DNA of 5,360 bases, taken from contig CAYWBI010000230.1 in assembly GCA_964456445.1 (NCBI GenBank), positions 1 to 5,360 of the forward strand. The letters run 5' to 3'. The position numbers and the translations under genes were made by a program. This document shows, in pieces, positions 1 through 5,360 of this stretch (the stretch's first letter is position 1; each line of letters opens with the position of its first letter). The DNA is from CAYWBI01 sp964456445 (GTDB lineage: Bacteria > Calditrichota > Calditrichia > Calditrichales > J004). The notes beneath the pieces were generated by a model that had not been told where the DNA came from, did no database searches, and worked only from the letters and a program-made list of their open reading frames with translations.

Positions 1-2325
1 CAGCGGGTGGAACACAATAATATCATCCACGCGGTTTAAAAATTCCGGTCTTAGGGATTTTTTCAGCAACTGCAGCACATTTTCCTTCATCTGCTGATAT
101 ACAACTTCTATTTTTTCACCGGTGTTTTTCGCGGCCATGTCCCGTATAAATTCCGACCCAAGGTTTGATGTCATAATGATAATCGTATTTTTAAAACTTA
201 CCGTCCGGCCTTTGTTGTCGGTCAACCGTCCATCATCCAAAACCTGCAACAGAATGTTAAATATTTCCGGATGTGCTTTTTCGACTTCATCCAACAAAAC
301 AACCGAATAGGGTTTCCGTCGTACCTGTTCGGTCAGTTGTCCACCTTCTTCATAGCCCACATAGCCGGGAGGGGAACCGATCAGACGGGAAACCGAATGG
401 CGTTCCATATATTCAGACATGTCGATACGTACCATATTTGATTCATCATCAAATAAAAATCCGGCCAGTGCGCGCGCCAATTCAGTTTTACCCACACCAG
501 TGGAGCCTAAAAATATAAAAGAACCGAGCGGTCTGTTTTGATCGCTTAACCCTGCGCGGGAACGACGTACCGCATTGGAAACCGCCTCGATAGCTTCTCT
601 TTGCCCAACCACTCTCTGGTTTAATACCTGCTCCATCTTGAGCAGTTTTTCCTTTTCACCTTCGAGCATTTTGCGTACAGGGATGCCCGTCCACTTGGAT
701 ATTACCTGGGCTATATCTTCATCTTCCACATCTTCCTTCAGCATTTTATGGCCTTTTTGGACATTGGCAAGATGCTGTTGAAGCTTTTTTATTTTTTCAA
801 CGGTTTGCGGTATGGTGCTGTAACGGATTTCCGCTACTTTATCCAGCGCTCCCTGACGCTCCAACTGCTCCATCTCGGTTTTGTAATTTTCCAGGGCCTC
901 CTTTAGGGCGTTAATCTGCCCAAGGATGTCTTTTTCTGTCCGCCATTGCAGTTCCAGGTTTTTTGAACCATCTTTTAAATTCGCGATTTCGCGCTTTACG
1001 TTTTCCAGTCGCTCTTTCGACTCCTTATCCTTTTCCTTCTTTAGCGCCACGGCCTCAATTTCCAATTGTTTAATCTTACGCAGCACATCGTCCAATTCCT
1101 CCGGCATGGAATTTATTTCTATTCGTAATTTTGATGCGGCCTCATCAATCAGATCGATAGCCTTATCCGGTAAAAAACGATCGGTTATATAACGATCGGA
1201 TAAGACCGATGCGGCCACGATGGCCGAATCCAGGATACGTACACCATGATGAATCTCATATTTTTCCTTAAGCCCACGCAGGATTGAGATCGTATCTTCA
1301 ACCGAAGGCTGATCAATCATCACCGGTTGGAAACGGCGCTCAAGCGCAGCGTCCTTTTCGATGTATAAACGATATTCGTCCAGCGTTGTGGCGCCAATGG
1401 TATGCAGTTCGCCCCGCGCCAGTGCCGGTTTGAGCATATTGGAGGCATCCATCGCACCTTCCGTTTTACCCGCTCCGACCAGGGTATGAAGCTCGTCAAT
1501 AAACAAAATCACTTTCCCTTCGGAACTGGTCACTTCTTTTAAAACGGCCTTTAGCCGTTCCTCAAATTCACCACGGAATTTAGCTCCGGCGATCAAAGCG
1601 CCCATATCCAGCGCTACAACCTTTTTATCCTTCATATTTTCCGGGATGTCACCACTGACAATACGAAAGGCAATGCCTTCGACCACAGCGGTCTTGCCCA
1701 CACCCGGCTCGCCAATCAGCACCGGGTTGTTTTTTGTCCGGCGTGACAACACTTGTAGTACCCGGCGAATTTCTTCATCCCGGCCAATAACAGGATCCAG
1801 TTTTCCTTTACGGGCCAGCTCGGTCAGGTCCCGCCCATATTTCTCAAGCGCCTGATATTTGGCCTCCGGGCTCTGGTCGGTTACACGTTGATTACCACGA
1901 ATATCTTTTAATACGGTAAGAATGGCATTTTTCTCAATACCATTTACCGTTAACAATTCAGAGATATCACTATTGGTCAGCGCCAGCAAAATGTGTTCCG
2001 TACTTATAAAATCATCTTTTAAGGCCGTAGCCTCTTTTTCGGCCGCATCCAACACATTCCCCGATGGTCGGCTTAAATAACTTTGTCCCTGTGCCCCGCC
2101 ATATACACGCGGCACCTGGTTTAATTTTTGGTTTAGCTTACTTGTAAAAGCTTCGATATTGATATTCATTTTTTTCAGGATTGCAGGCACAACTCCGCTC
2201 TGATCAACAAGCAGGCCATGTAATAAATGTATGGGCTCAATTTGCTGATTTTCGTTTTTACGGGCAAACTCGCCGGCAGCGGTGATTGCCTCTTGTGCTT
2301 TTATTGTAAATTTTTCATAATTCAT
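1..2325 (-). CDS. clpB: ATP-dependent chaperone ClpB (Hsp100 disaggregase), 3' end outside window
   Basis: ClpB is a hexameric AAA+ ATPase of the cytoplasm that works with DnaK to pull polypeptides out of aggregates. The frame is open for 775 codons from the ATG at 2325 to the window edge. It begins MNYEKFTIKAQEAI and ends inside the second ATPase domain at VFHPL, so about 90 C-terminal residues are missing by comparison with E. coli ClpB (857 aa). Visible parts are the N domain (about 1-145), the D1 Walker A GEPGVGKT (205-212), pore loop GAKFRGEFEE with Phe250 where E. coli has Tyr251, Walker B with D277/E278, and arginine fingers R330/R331. They are followed by a charged coiled-coil middle domain (about 400-530), D2 Walker A GSTGVGKT (607-614), pore loop GYVG (Tyr655), Walker B with D679/E680, and arginine finger R765. 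A seven-residue insertion precedes R765 relative to E. coli. The middle domain separates ClpB from ClpA and ClpC. AAAGGAG (2334-2340) lies 8 bases before the ATG and supports this start. Confidence 0.97.
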   Translation of the reverse strand, partial: MNYEKFTIKAQEAITAAGEFARKNENQQIEPIHLLHGLLVDQSGVVPAILKKMNINIEAFTSKLNQKLNQVPRVYGGAQGQSYLSRPSGNVLDAAEKEATALKDDFISTEHILLALTNSDISELLTVNGIEKNAILTVLKDIRGNQRVTDQSPEAKYQALEKYGRDLTELARKGKLDPVIGRDEEIRRVLQVLSRRTKNNPVLIGEPGVGKTAVVEGIAFRIVSGDIPENMKDKKVVALDMGALIAGAKFRGEFEERLKAVLKEVTSSEGKVILFIDELHTLVGAGKTEGAMDASNMLKPALARGELHTIGATTLDEYRLYIEKDAALERRFQPVMIDQPSVEDTISILRGLKEKYEIHHGVRILDSAIVAASVLSDRYITDRFLPDKAIDLIDEAASKLRIEINSMPEELDDVLRKIKQLEIEAVALKKEKDKESKERLENVKREIANLKDGSKNLELQWRTEKDILGQINALKEALENYKTEMEQLERQGALDKVAEIRYSTIPQTVEKIKKLQQHLANVQKGHKMLKEDVEDEDIAQVISKWTGIPVRKMLEGEKEKLLKMEQVLNQRVVGQREAIEAVSNAVRRSRAGLSDQNRPLGSFIFLGSTGVGKTELARALAGFLFDDESNMVRIDMSEYMERHSVSRLIGSPPGYVGYEEGGQLTEQVRRKPYSVVLLDEVEKAHPEIFNILLQVLDDGRLTDNKGRTVSFKNTIIIMTSNLGSEFIRDMAAKNTGEKIEVVYQQMKENVLQLLKKSLRPEFLNRVDDIIVFHPL

Positions 2326-2394
2326 TTTTTATTCTCCTTTTCTATATTCCTACGCCGTTGTTCGCCATGTTTAGCTGACAATTACAATCGGGGA

Positions 2395-2423
2395 TTTTTA
2401 TTAATCGGCGTGATTTAATGCAA
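2395..2423 (-). promoter_or_regulatory. Weak candidate promoter for clpB
   Basis: On the minus strand TTGCAT (2418-2423) is followed after 17 bases by TAAAAA (2395-2400), about 70 bases before the clpB ATG. The match to sigma-70 boxes is poor (3/6 and 4/6). I looked for heat-shock signals that often control clpB. No CIRCE inverted repeat is present. The sequence CCCCGATT just downstream resembles a sigma-32 -10 box but has no -35 partner at the right distance. This is the only gap between tatA and clpB (about 200 bases), so a clpB promoter, if separate, should lie in it. Confidence 0.2.
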
Positions 2424-2524
2424 ATAGAATACCAAAGGGAAATAATTATATATCTATGCCTGATTTGGCAGAGGGGAAAATGGAAGCTTTATTTCATGGC
2501 GTATTTGTGGAACGATATGTCAGC

Positions 2525-2683
2525 CTATTCTGACTTTTTGTTTTCGTCCTTGCCGGAAACGCCTTCTTTAAAATTTTTAATACTGTCGCCAAGACCTTTT
2601 GCCAATTCGGGCAGGCGTTTGGCCCCAAACATCAATATGATAATAAAGAGAATGATTATTAATTCTGTCCAACCAAAGTTCAT
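2525..2683 (-). CDS. tatA: Short TatA-type twin-arginine translocase subunit
   Basis: TatA oligomerises in the cytoplasmic membrane to form the passage for folded proteins recruited by TatC through twin-arginine signal peptides. The 52-residue product starts MNFGWTELIII. It has a polar Glu7 at the start of a single hydrophobic helix (about 8-18), the hallmark Phe19-Gly20 hinge, and the amphipathic helix KRLPELAKGLGDSIKNFKEG (22-41), ending in a short charged tail. TatA proteins are usually 60-90 residues, so the tail is minimal. I chose the ATG at 2683 because it has a strong Shine-Dalgarno site and places the membrane helix at the N terminus. An in-frame upstream extension to 2845 would add 54 residues unlike any TatA. 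No tatB or tatC lies in the window. TatB is less likely because the protein is so short. clpB follows about 200 bases downstream on the same strand. Confidence 0.93.
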   Translation of the reverse strand: MNFGWTELIIILFIIILMFGAKRLPELAKGLGDSIKNFKEGVSGKDENKKSE

Positions 2684-2688
2684 GTCGT

Positions 2689-2695
2689 CTCCTTT
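2689..2695 (-). promoter_or_regulatory. Ribosome-binding site fixing the tatA start
   Basis: AAAGGAG on the minus strand sits 5 bases before the ATG at 2683. This decides for the 52-residue TatA over the longer open frame that starts at 2845. Confidence 0.85.
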
Positions 2696-2706
2696 TTTAA
2701 CAGGGT

Positions 2707-2740
2707 AAAATTTACAGACTTGGCAAACCAATACAAAATA
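2707..2740 (-). promoter_or_regulatory. Candidate promoter for tatA (TTTG-N19-TAAATTTT)
   Basis: On the minus strand the element TATTTTGTATT (2730-2740) contains TTTG, followed after 19 bases by TAAATTTT (2707-2714). This resembles the Bacteroidota vegetative promoter (TTTG at -33, TAnnTTTG at -7) in all but the last base. It would place the transcript start just upstream of the tatA ribosome-binding site. The same 11-base element recurs upstream of the cupin gene. Random occurrence in AT-rich DNA cannot be excluded, and the host phylum is not established. Confidence 0.3.
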
Positions 2741-2875
2741 TTTTATCGTTAAAGATGCATACGCTCGATAATTGGATAAAAAAGAAAGGTTCATTATTCT
2801 TTTTGTGTAAGCCGATATTGAACCTACAACCCCAATTCCACACACGGTACAAGATTTTTAAAATCCCTAACCATC

Positions 2876-2890
2876 AAACTTAAAAAGTTT
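2876..2890. repeat. AT-rich perfect inverted repeat after the M19 remnant
   Basis: AAACTT, three bases, AAGTTT forms a perfect 6-bp stem about 37 bases past the stop codon of the M19 remnant on the minus strand. It lacks G+C in the stem and has no following T-run, so it is a poor intrinsic terminator. It may be an operator-like palindrome or chance. A second palindrome, GATTTTTAAAATC, lies immediately beside it at about 2853-2865. Confidence 0.3.
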
Positions 2891-2926
2891 CACTATTTTT
2901 TGCCCCTCGATCGGCCACCAAAGTCT

Positions 2927-3149
2927 TCAGGGGAGCGATTTAATAAGCAGGGCAATAAAATTCTCACCCATGATTTTAGCAATATCGGTTTTAGAGAAAC
3001 CGGCCTTTAATAATTCAGCGGTCAATAAAGGCAAATGATCCGCATCCACGTGAACGGTCGTGCGCCCTCCCGGGCACCATGAAAAAGAAAAACAAAAGAG
3101 CGACTATTGCGACGCCTGATAAAACCAATAATAGTTTTTTAAAATTCAT
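2927..3149 (-). pseudogene. Internally deleted membrane dipeptidase (peptidase M19) remnant
   Basis: Intact M19 dipeptidases are zinc enzymes of roughly 330-420 residues that cleave dipeptides. Only both ends are present here. The 5' end has AAGGGG (3155-3160) five bases before an ATG at 3149, then MNFKKLLLVLSGVAIVALL, four Phe and MVP: a hydrophobic N-terminal anchor of the kind found on membrane-attached M19 proteins. That frame stops at 3015-3017 after 44 codons. In a different frame, about 3056 to 2930 encodes PLLTAELLKAGFSKTDIAKI then MGENFIALLIKSLP and a stop at 2927-2929. This matches the M19 C-terminal pattern (LTxxLLxxGYSxxDIxKIxGxNFLRV). More than 300 codons, with every zinc ligand, are absent, and the frame changes at the join. 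The remnant starts 60 bases after the nfo stop. The C-terminal assignment is good; joining the N-terminal piece to the same ancestral gene is inference. The 44-codon frame could also be an unrelated small membrane protein. Confidence 0.7.
3060..3077. repeat. GC-rich imperfect inverted repeat at the M19 deletion junction
   Basis: GTGC-G-CC, a five-base loop, then GGGCAC can fold into a 6-bp stem with one bulged G (3064). It is the most G+C-rich stretch of its neighbourhood. It lies where the N-terminal and C-terminal parts of the M19 gene meet, so it may mark the deletion endpoint. The exact joining base cannot be set without an intact homologue. Confidence 0.35.
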
Positions 3150-3209
3150 TTTATCCCCTTGTGGCCGGATACAAACGCATGGCTGGGACACTCAGACTAA
3201 TTATGCATA

Positions 3210-4046
3210 TTACTGGCTGTTCAACCATTTTATTTCCTCCGCCCAAATTTCCTGACGCGGCGTCTCTAGGATCAGCGGCAAGTCGTCAAAACGAGCGTCC
3301 TTCATAATAAGCCGGAACGGTTCAGGACCCATCAACCCCATACCAAGACTTTCATGCCTGTCCACCCTGCTGCCGAATTCCTTTTTAGAATCATTTATGT
3401 GCAGCGCTTTCAAATATTTAAAACCTACAATTGTTTCGAAAGATTTGAATACCACGTCGAACGTATCGGCGTTGCGCATATCATAGCCTGCGGCAAAGGC
3501 ATGGCACGTATCCAGACAAACGCCGACCCGCGTTTTGTCTTCCACTTTATCGATGATCTGCGCCAGATGTTCAAACTTATAACCGACATTGCTGCCCTGC
3601 CCCGCGGTGTTTTCGATTAATAATGTTACACCTTTGGTTTGTTCCAACGTATGGTTTAAGGATTCGGCTATCCGCAGCAAACATGCATCTTCACTTATTT
3701 TTTTAAGATGACTGCCGGGATGAAAATTGATCATTTTTATCCCAAGTTGCGCGCAGCGTTGCACTTCATCTAAAAAAGCATCACGGGATTTTTGCATGCC
3801 CTGTGGTTCCGGGTGACCTAAATTGATCAGATAACTGTCATGTGGCAAAACAAAATCCATCTTATAACCCAAATCGCTGCAATTTTGTTTAAATGCATCG
3901 ATGCTCGCCGGATTAAGTGGTTTGGCCTGCCATTGGCGTTGGTTTTTTACAAACAGAGCAAAAGCTTTCGCTCCAATGGCCCGCGCATTAAGCGGCGCCT
4001 TTTCCACGCCACCGGCCGCGCTCACATGGGCGCCCACATATTTCAT
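3210..4046 (-). CDS. nfo: Endonuclease IV (deoxyribonuclease IV)
   Basis: Endonuclease IV cuts DNA 5' of abasic sites and removes 3'-blocking groups in base excision repair. It is a cytoplasmic TIM-barrel enzyme with three zinc ions. The 278-residue product begins MKYVGAHVSAAGGVEKAP and runs the full family length (E. coli Nfo is 285 aa). All nine zinc ligands are present at the E. coli positions: H69, H109, E145, D179, H182, H216, D229, H231 and E261. They sit in the motifs LPHDSYLINLG, NFHPGSH, IENTAGQG, CLDTCHAFAAGYD, HINDSKKEFGSRVDRHESLG and LILETP. The ATG at 4046 overlaps the cupin stop in an ATGA, and AAGGA sits 9 bases upstream inside the cupin's last codons, so translation is probably coupled. 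Nothing in the sequence suggests inactivation. Confidence 0.98.
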   Translation of the reverse strand: MKYVGAHVSAAGGVEKAPLNARAIGAKAFALFVKNQRQWQAKPLNPASIDAFKQNCSDLGYKMDFVLPHDSYLINLGHPEPQGMQKSRDAFLDEVQRCAQLGIKMINFHPGSHLKKISEDACLLRIAESLNHTLEQTKGVTLLIENTAGQGSNVGYKFEHLAQIIDKVEDKTRVGVCLDTCHAFAAGYDMRNADTFDVVFKSFETIVGFKYLKALHINDSKKEFGSRVDRHESLGMGLMGPEPFRLIMKDARFDDLPLILETPRQEIWAEEIKWLNSQ

Positions 4047-4411
4047 GTATTTTTGTCCTTGCCGATGATCGTAATTTTATCCGTTTCGTTTGGTACAAGA
4101 CAGAGGAACTCGAATGCATCATCACCGATTGTGCTATAGCTATGCACTACGCCTTGTGGGATAAAGACCACATCATCTTTCTGCATTTCATAGGTTTTAT
4201 CTCCAATCACCACAGAAGCGCGTCCGCCAAGCACCAGTTGCTCATGCTCAACCTGGTTGGTATGCAACGGCATAAAGCCACCGGGCTGCATCACAAAACG
4301 TCGCATGGCGAAATGCGGGGCCTCATCAGGCCCGATCAGAACCTGGATGGTTGTCTTTTCCGCTGCTGTCACTGCTTTGGCTTCCACGTTCCGCATCTTT
4401 CTCTTAATCAT
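4043..4411 (-). CDS. Small single-domain cupin protein of unknown function
   Basis: The 122-residue product is one cupin beta-barrel, a fold used by many metal-binding enzymes and small-molecule sensors. Motif 1 reads PGGFMPLHTNQVEHEQLVLGG (in two parts, about 43-63) and motif 2 reads FIPQGVVHSYS (83-93). Expected metal ligands are H50, H56 and H90. The second His of the usual HxH is Asn52, which I recall as common in the HTNxVEHEQ subgroup. There is no signal peptide, so it is probably cytoplasmic. I prefer the ATG at 4411, giving MIKRKMRNVEAK, because GGAG lies six bases before it; the longer start at 4423 has no ribosome-binding site. The C terminus ends NETDKITIIGKDKNT and overlaps nfo by four bases. 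The pairing with nfo suggests co-expression but not a shared reaction. Substrate and function cannot be read from the sequence. Confidence 0.9.
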   Translation of the reverse strand: MIKRKMRNVEAKAVTAAEKTTIQVLIGPDEAPHFAMRRFVMQPGGFMPLHTNQVEHEQLVLGGRASVVIGDKTYEMQKDDVVFIPQGVVHSYSTIGDDAFEFLCLVPNETDKITIIGKDKNT

Positions 4412-4417
4412 CATCTG

Positions 4418-4421
4418 CTCC
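4418..4421 (-). promoter_or_regulatory. Ribosome-binding site deciding the cupin start
   Basis: GGAG on the minus strand is six bases before the ATG at 4411 and three before the ATG at 4414. It overlaps the upstream in-frame ATG at 4423, which itself follows an AT-rich stretch with no Shine-Dalgarno match. The start at 4411 is therefore favoured. Confidence 0.65.
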
Positions 4422-4458
4422 ATATTTTGTTATAAGGTTAAAAAAGGATTACATTTGC

Positions 4459-4492
4459 AGAAGGTAAAAATCTGACCGAGTAATACAAAATA
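4459..4492 (-). promoter_or_regulatory. Candidate promoter for the cupin-nfo unit
   Basis: The minus-strand element TATTTTGTATT (4482-4492) is identical over 11 bases to the one upstream of tatA. Its TTTG is followed after 19 bases by TACCTTCT (4459-4466), a partial match to the Bacteroidota TAnnTTTG box. It lies in the 149-base divergent gap between the cupin and the acetyltransferase, where promoters for both must be if they are transcribed independently. No convincing plus-strand promoter was found there. Confidence 0.25.
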
Positions 4493-4560
4493 AATATTGA
4501 TGAAGCAGTGCTAAAATCCAAAAAGCTTAAATAATACAAATAATTGGAAAGAATATAAAC

Positions 4561-5103
4561 ATGCCCATAATTCAAACCGATCGCCTGACAATTTCCGAAT
4601 TCGATTTAAGCGACAACCATTTTATTCTGGAATTGGTCAATACCCCATCCTGGCTCAAGTACATTGGTGACCGCCATATCTATAATTTAAAAGATGCCCG
4701 TAACTATTTGATAAACGGTCCACTTATCAGCTATAAGCAACACGGATTCGGCTTATATAAATTGCAGCTTCGGGAAACATCAGAGCCTATTGGAATGTGT
4801 GGTCTGCTAAAACGCGATGAGCTGGATCATCCTGATATCGGTTTTGCCTTATTACCTGCATTTCAGGGTTTGGGTTATGGCTTTGAATCTTCCCGGGCGG
4901 TATTAAAAGATGCAGAAAAAAGATTGGGGATTCCACAAGTCCTGGCCATCACCATCGAAGCGAATCAACGCTCCATCCATCTTTTGGAAAAGCTGGGTTT
5001 GCATTTTGTAAAGATGATTCATGGTCATGATGATGACAAACCGCTGATGCTGTTTGGACAAACACGAAACACCGACAACCCACCTCTTATAAGTTCCGGT
5101 TAA
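4561..5103 (+). CDS. GNAT-family N-acetyltransferase, RimJ/RimL type
   Basis: GNAT enzymes move an acetyl group from acetyl-CoA to an amine on a protein or small molecule. The 180-residue product begins MPIIQTDRLTISEFDLSD, the usual opening of the RimJ/RimL-like (Acetyltransf_3) branch. The acetyl-CoA pyrophosphate loop is FQGLGYGFES, with Q102, G103, G105 and G107 fitting Q/R-x-x-G-x-G. It is preceded by strand DIGFALLPA and followed by the family signature NQRSIHLLEKLGL (135-147). Length is normal and there is no signal peptide, so it is cytoplasmic. GGAAAG (4546-4551) lies nine bases before the ATG. It is transcribed away from the cupin and stands alone. The last ten residues (TDNPPLISSG) are outside the conserved fold. 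The substrate is unknown; ribosomal proteins are targets of the named relatives but should not be assumed here. Confidence 0.93.
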   Translation: MPIIQTDRLTISEFDLSDNHFILELVNTPSWLKYIGDRHIYNLKDARNYLINGPLISYKQHGFGLYKLQLRETSEPIGMCGLLKRDELDHPDIGFALLPAFQGLGYGFESSRAVLKDAEKRLGIPQVLAITIEANQRSIHLLEKLGLHFVKMIHGHDDDKPLMLFGQTRNTDNPPLISSG

Positions 5104-5360
5104 ACCCGCCGGAAGTATGCCGGCCAAACTTCACCGTAAAGTTCCGTAACCGATCCAACGGTTGAATGAAATCCTCAACAGAAAAGAAAAAGGCGGTATA
5201 TTATTGGCAAGTGTACTCAGTGGGATTTACCGTCTTCCCATACCGGTACAAAATAGGATTTTATTTAATCCCGCCCTTCTTTACCATATATTGCTCAAAT
5301 GCTTAACACTATTTAAAGTTCGTATCATATGACCATAGGATTTACCTTTAACCCAAATTA
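5104..5360. other. Region with no supported gene
   Basis: No convincing gene, RNA or mobile element is visible between the acetyltransferase stop and the window edge. A plus-strand frame is open from 5150 to 5332 but has no ATG or ribosome-binding site and no similarity I recognise. Two short inverted repeats occur: TTCCGG/CCGGAA (5094-5114, across the acetyltransferase stop) and GGATT/AATCC (5256-5271). Neither has a proper T-run. GGATTTACC occurs twice (5223-5231 and 5338-5346). Confidence 0.5.

Noticed and set aside
2341..2520. CIRCE or sigma-32 heat-shock control of clpB
   Set aside because: No TTAGCACTC-N9-GAGTGCTAA repeat is present, and the CCCCGATT sequence has no -35 box at 13-15 bases.
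2525..2845. 106-residue open frame starting at 2845 that contains TatA
   Set aside because: The first 54 residues do not resemble TatA and would bury its membrane helix; the ATG at 2683 has a strong ribosome-binding site.
3354..3620. Plus-strand frame opposite nfo, and similar frames opposite clpB, the cupin and the acetyltransferase
   Set aside because: They lie antisense to well-supported genes, have no family resemblance and are explained by the codon bias of the opposite strand.
5094..5114. Possible terminator hairpin at the acetyltransferase stop
   Set aside because: The stem is only 6 bp, overlaps the stop codon and is not followed by a T-run.
5150..5332. 60-codon plus-strand open frame after the acetyltransferase
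   Set aside because: It has no ATG, no ribosome-binding site and no recognisable similarity; only a TTG at 5162 could start it.

Overview
The window is a chromosomal housekeeping segment of about 45% G+C by eye. It has one run of leftward genes (cupin, nfo, a broken dipeptidase gene, tatA, clpB) and one rightward acetyltransferase gene at the right end. The species cannot be named from this sequence. The style of ClpB, the TatA hinge and the AT-rich intergenic regions suit a Gram-negative bacterium of moderate G+C, possibly of the Bacteroidota/Calditrichota (FCB) type. That placement is an impression and was not computed.

Layout from left to right. Positions 1-2325 (minus) hold clpB, the disaggregase ATPase, cut by the left window edge after 775 codons, with about 90 C-terminal residues outside. 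Positions 2525-2683 (minus) encode a very short TatA of 52 residues. Positions 2927-3149 (minus) hold the remnant of a membrane dipeptidase (peptidase M19) gene: its ribosome-binding site, membrane anchor and last ~40 codons remain, in two different frames, and the catalytic middle is gone. Positions 3210-4046 (minus) encode endonuclease IV (Nfo) with all nine metal ligands. Positions 4043-4411 (minus) encode a small cupin whose stop overlaps the nfo start by four bases. Positions 4561-5103 (plus) encode a RimJ/RimL-type GNAT acetyltransferase, transcribed divergently from the cupin. Positions 5104-5360 contain no gene I can support.

The cupin and nfo are probably co-transcribed and translationally coupled. 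The dipeptidase remnant starts 60 bases after nfo and was probably once part of the same unit. tatA and clpB each have their own upstream gap and strong Shine-Dalgarno site, so they may be transcribed separately. The products share only loose themes: DNA repair (Nfo), protein quality control (ClpB) and protein export (TatA).

I found no mobile element, CRISPR array, RNA gene or evident new system. The points most worth a second look are the internally deleted M19 gene, a recurrent 11-base AT-rich motif upstream of the cupin and tatA (with a variant upstream of clpB), and the minimal TatA.
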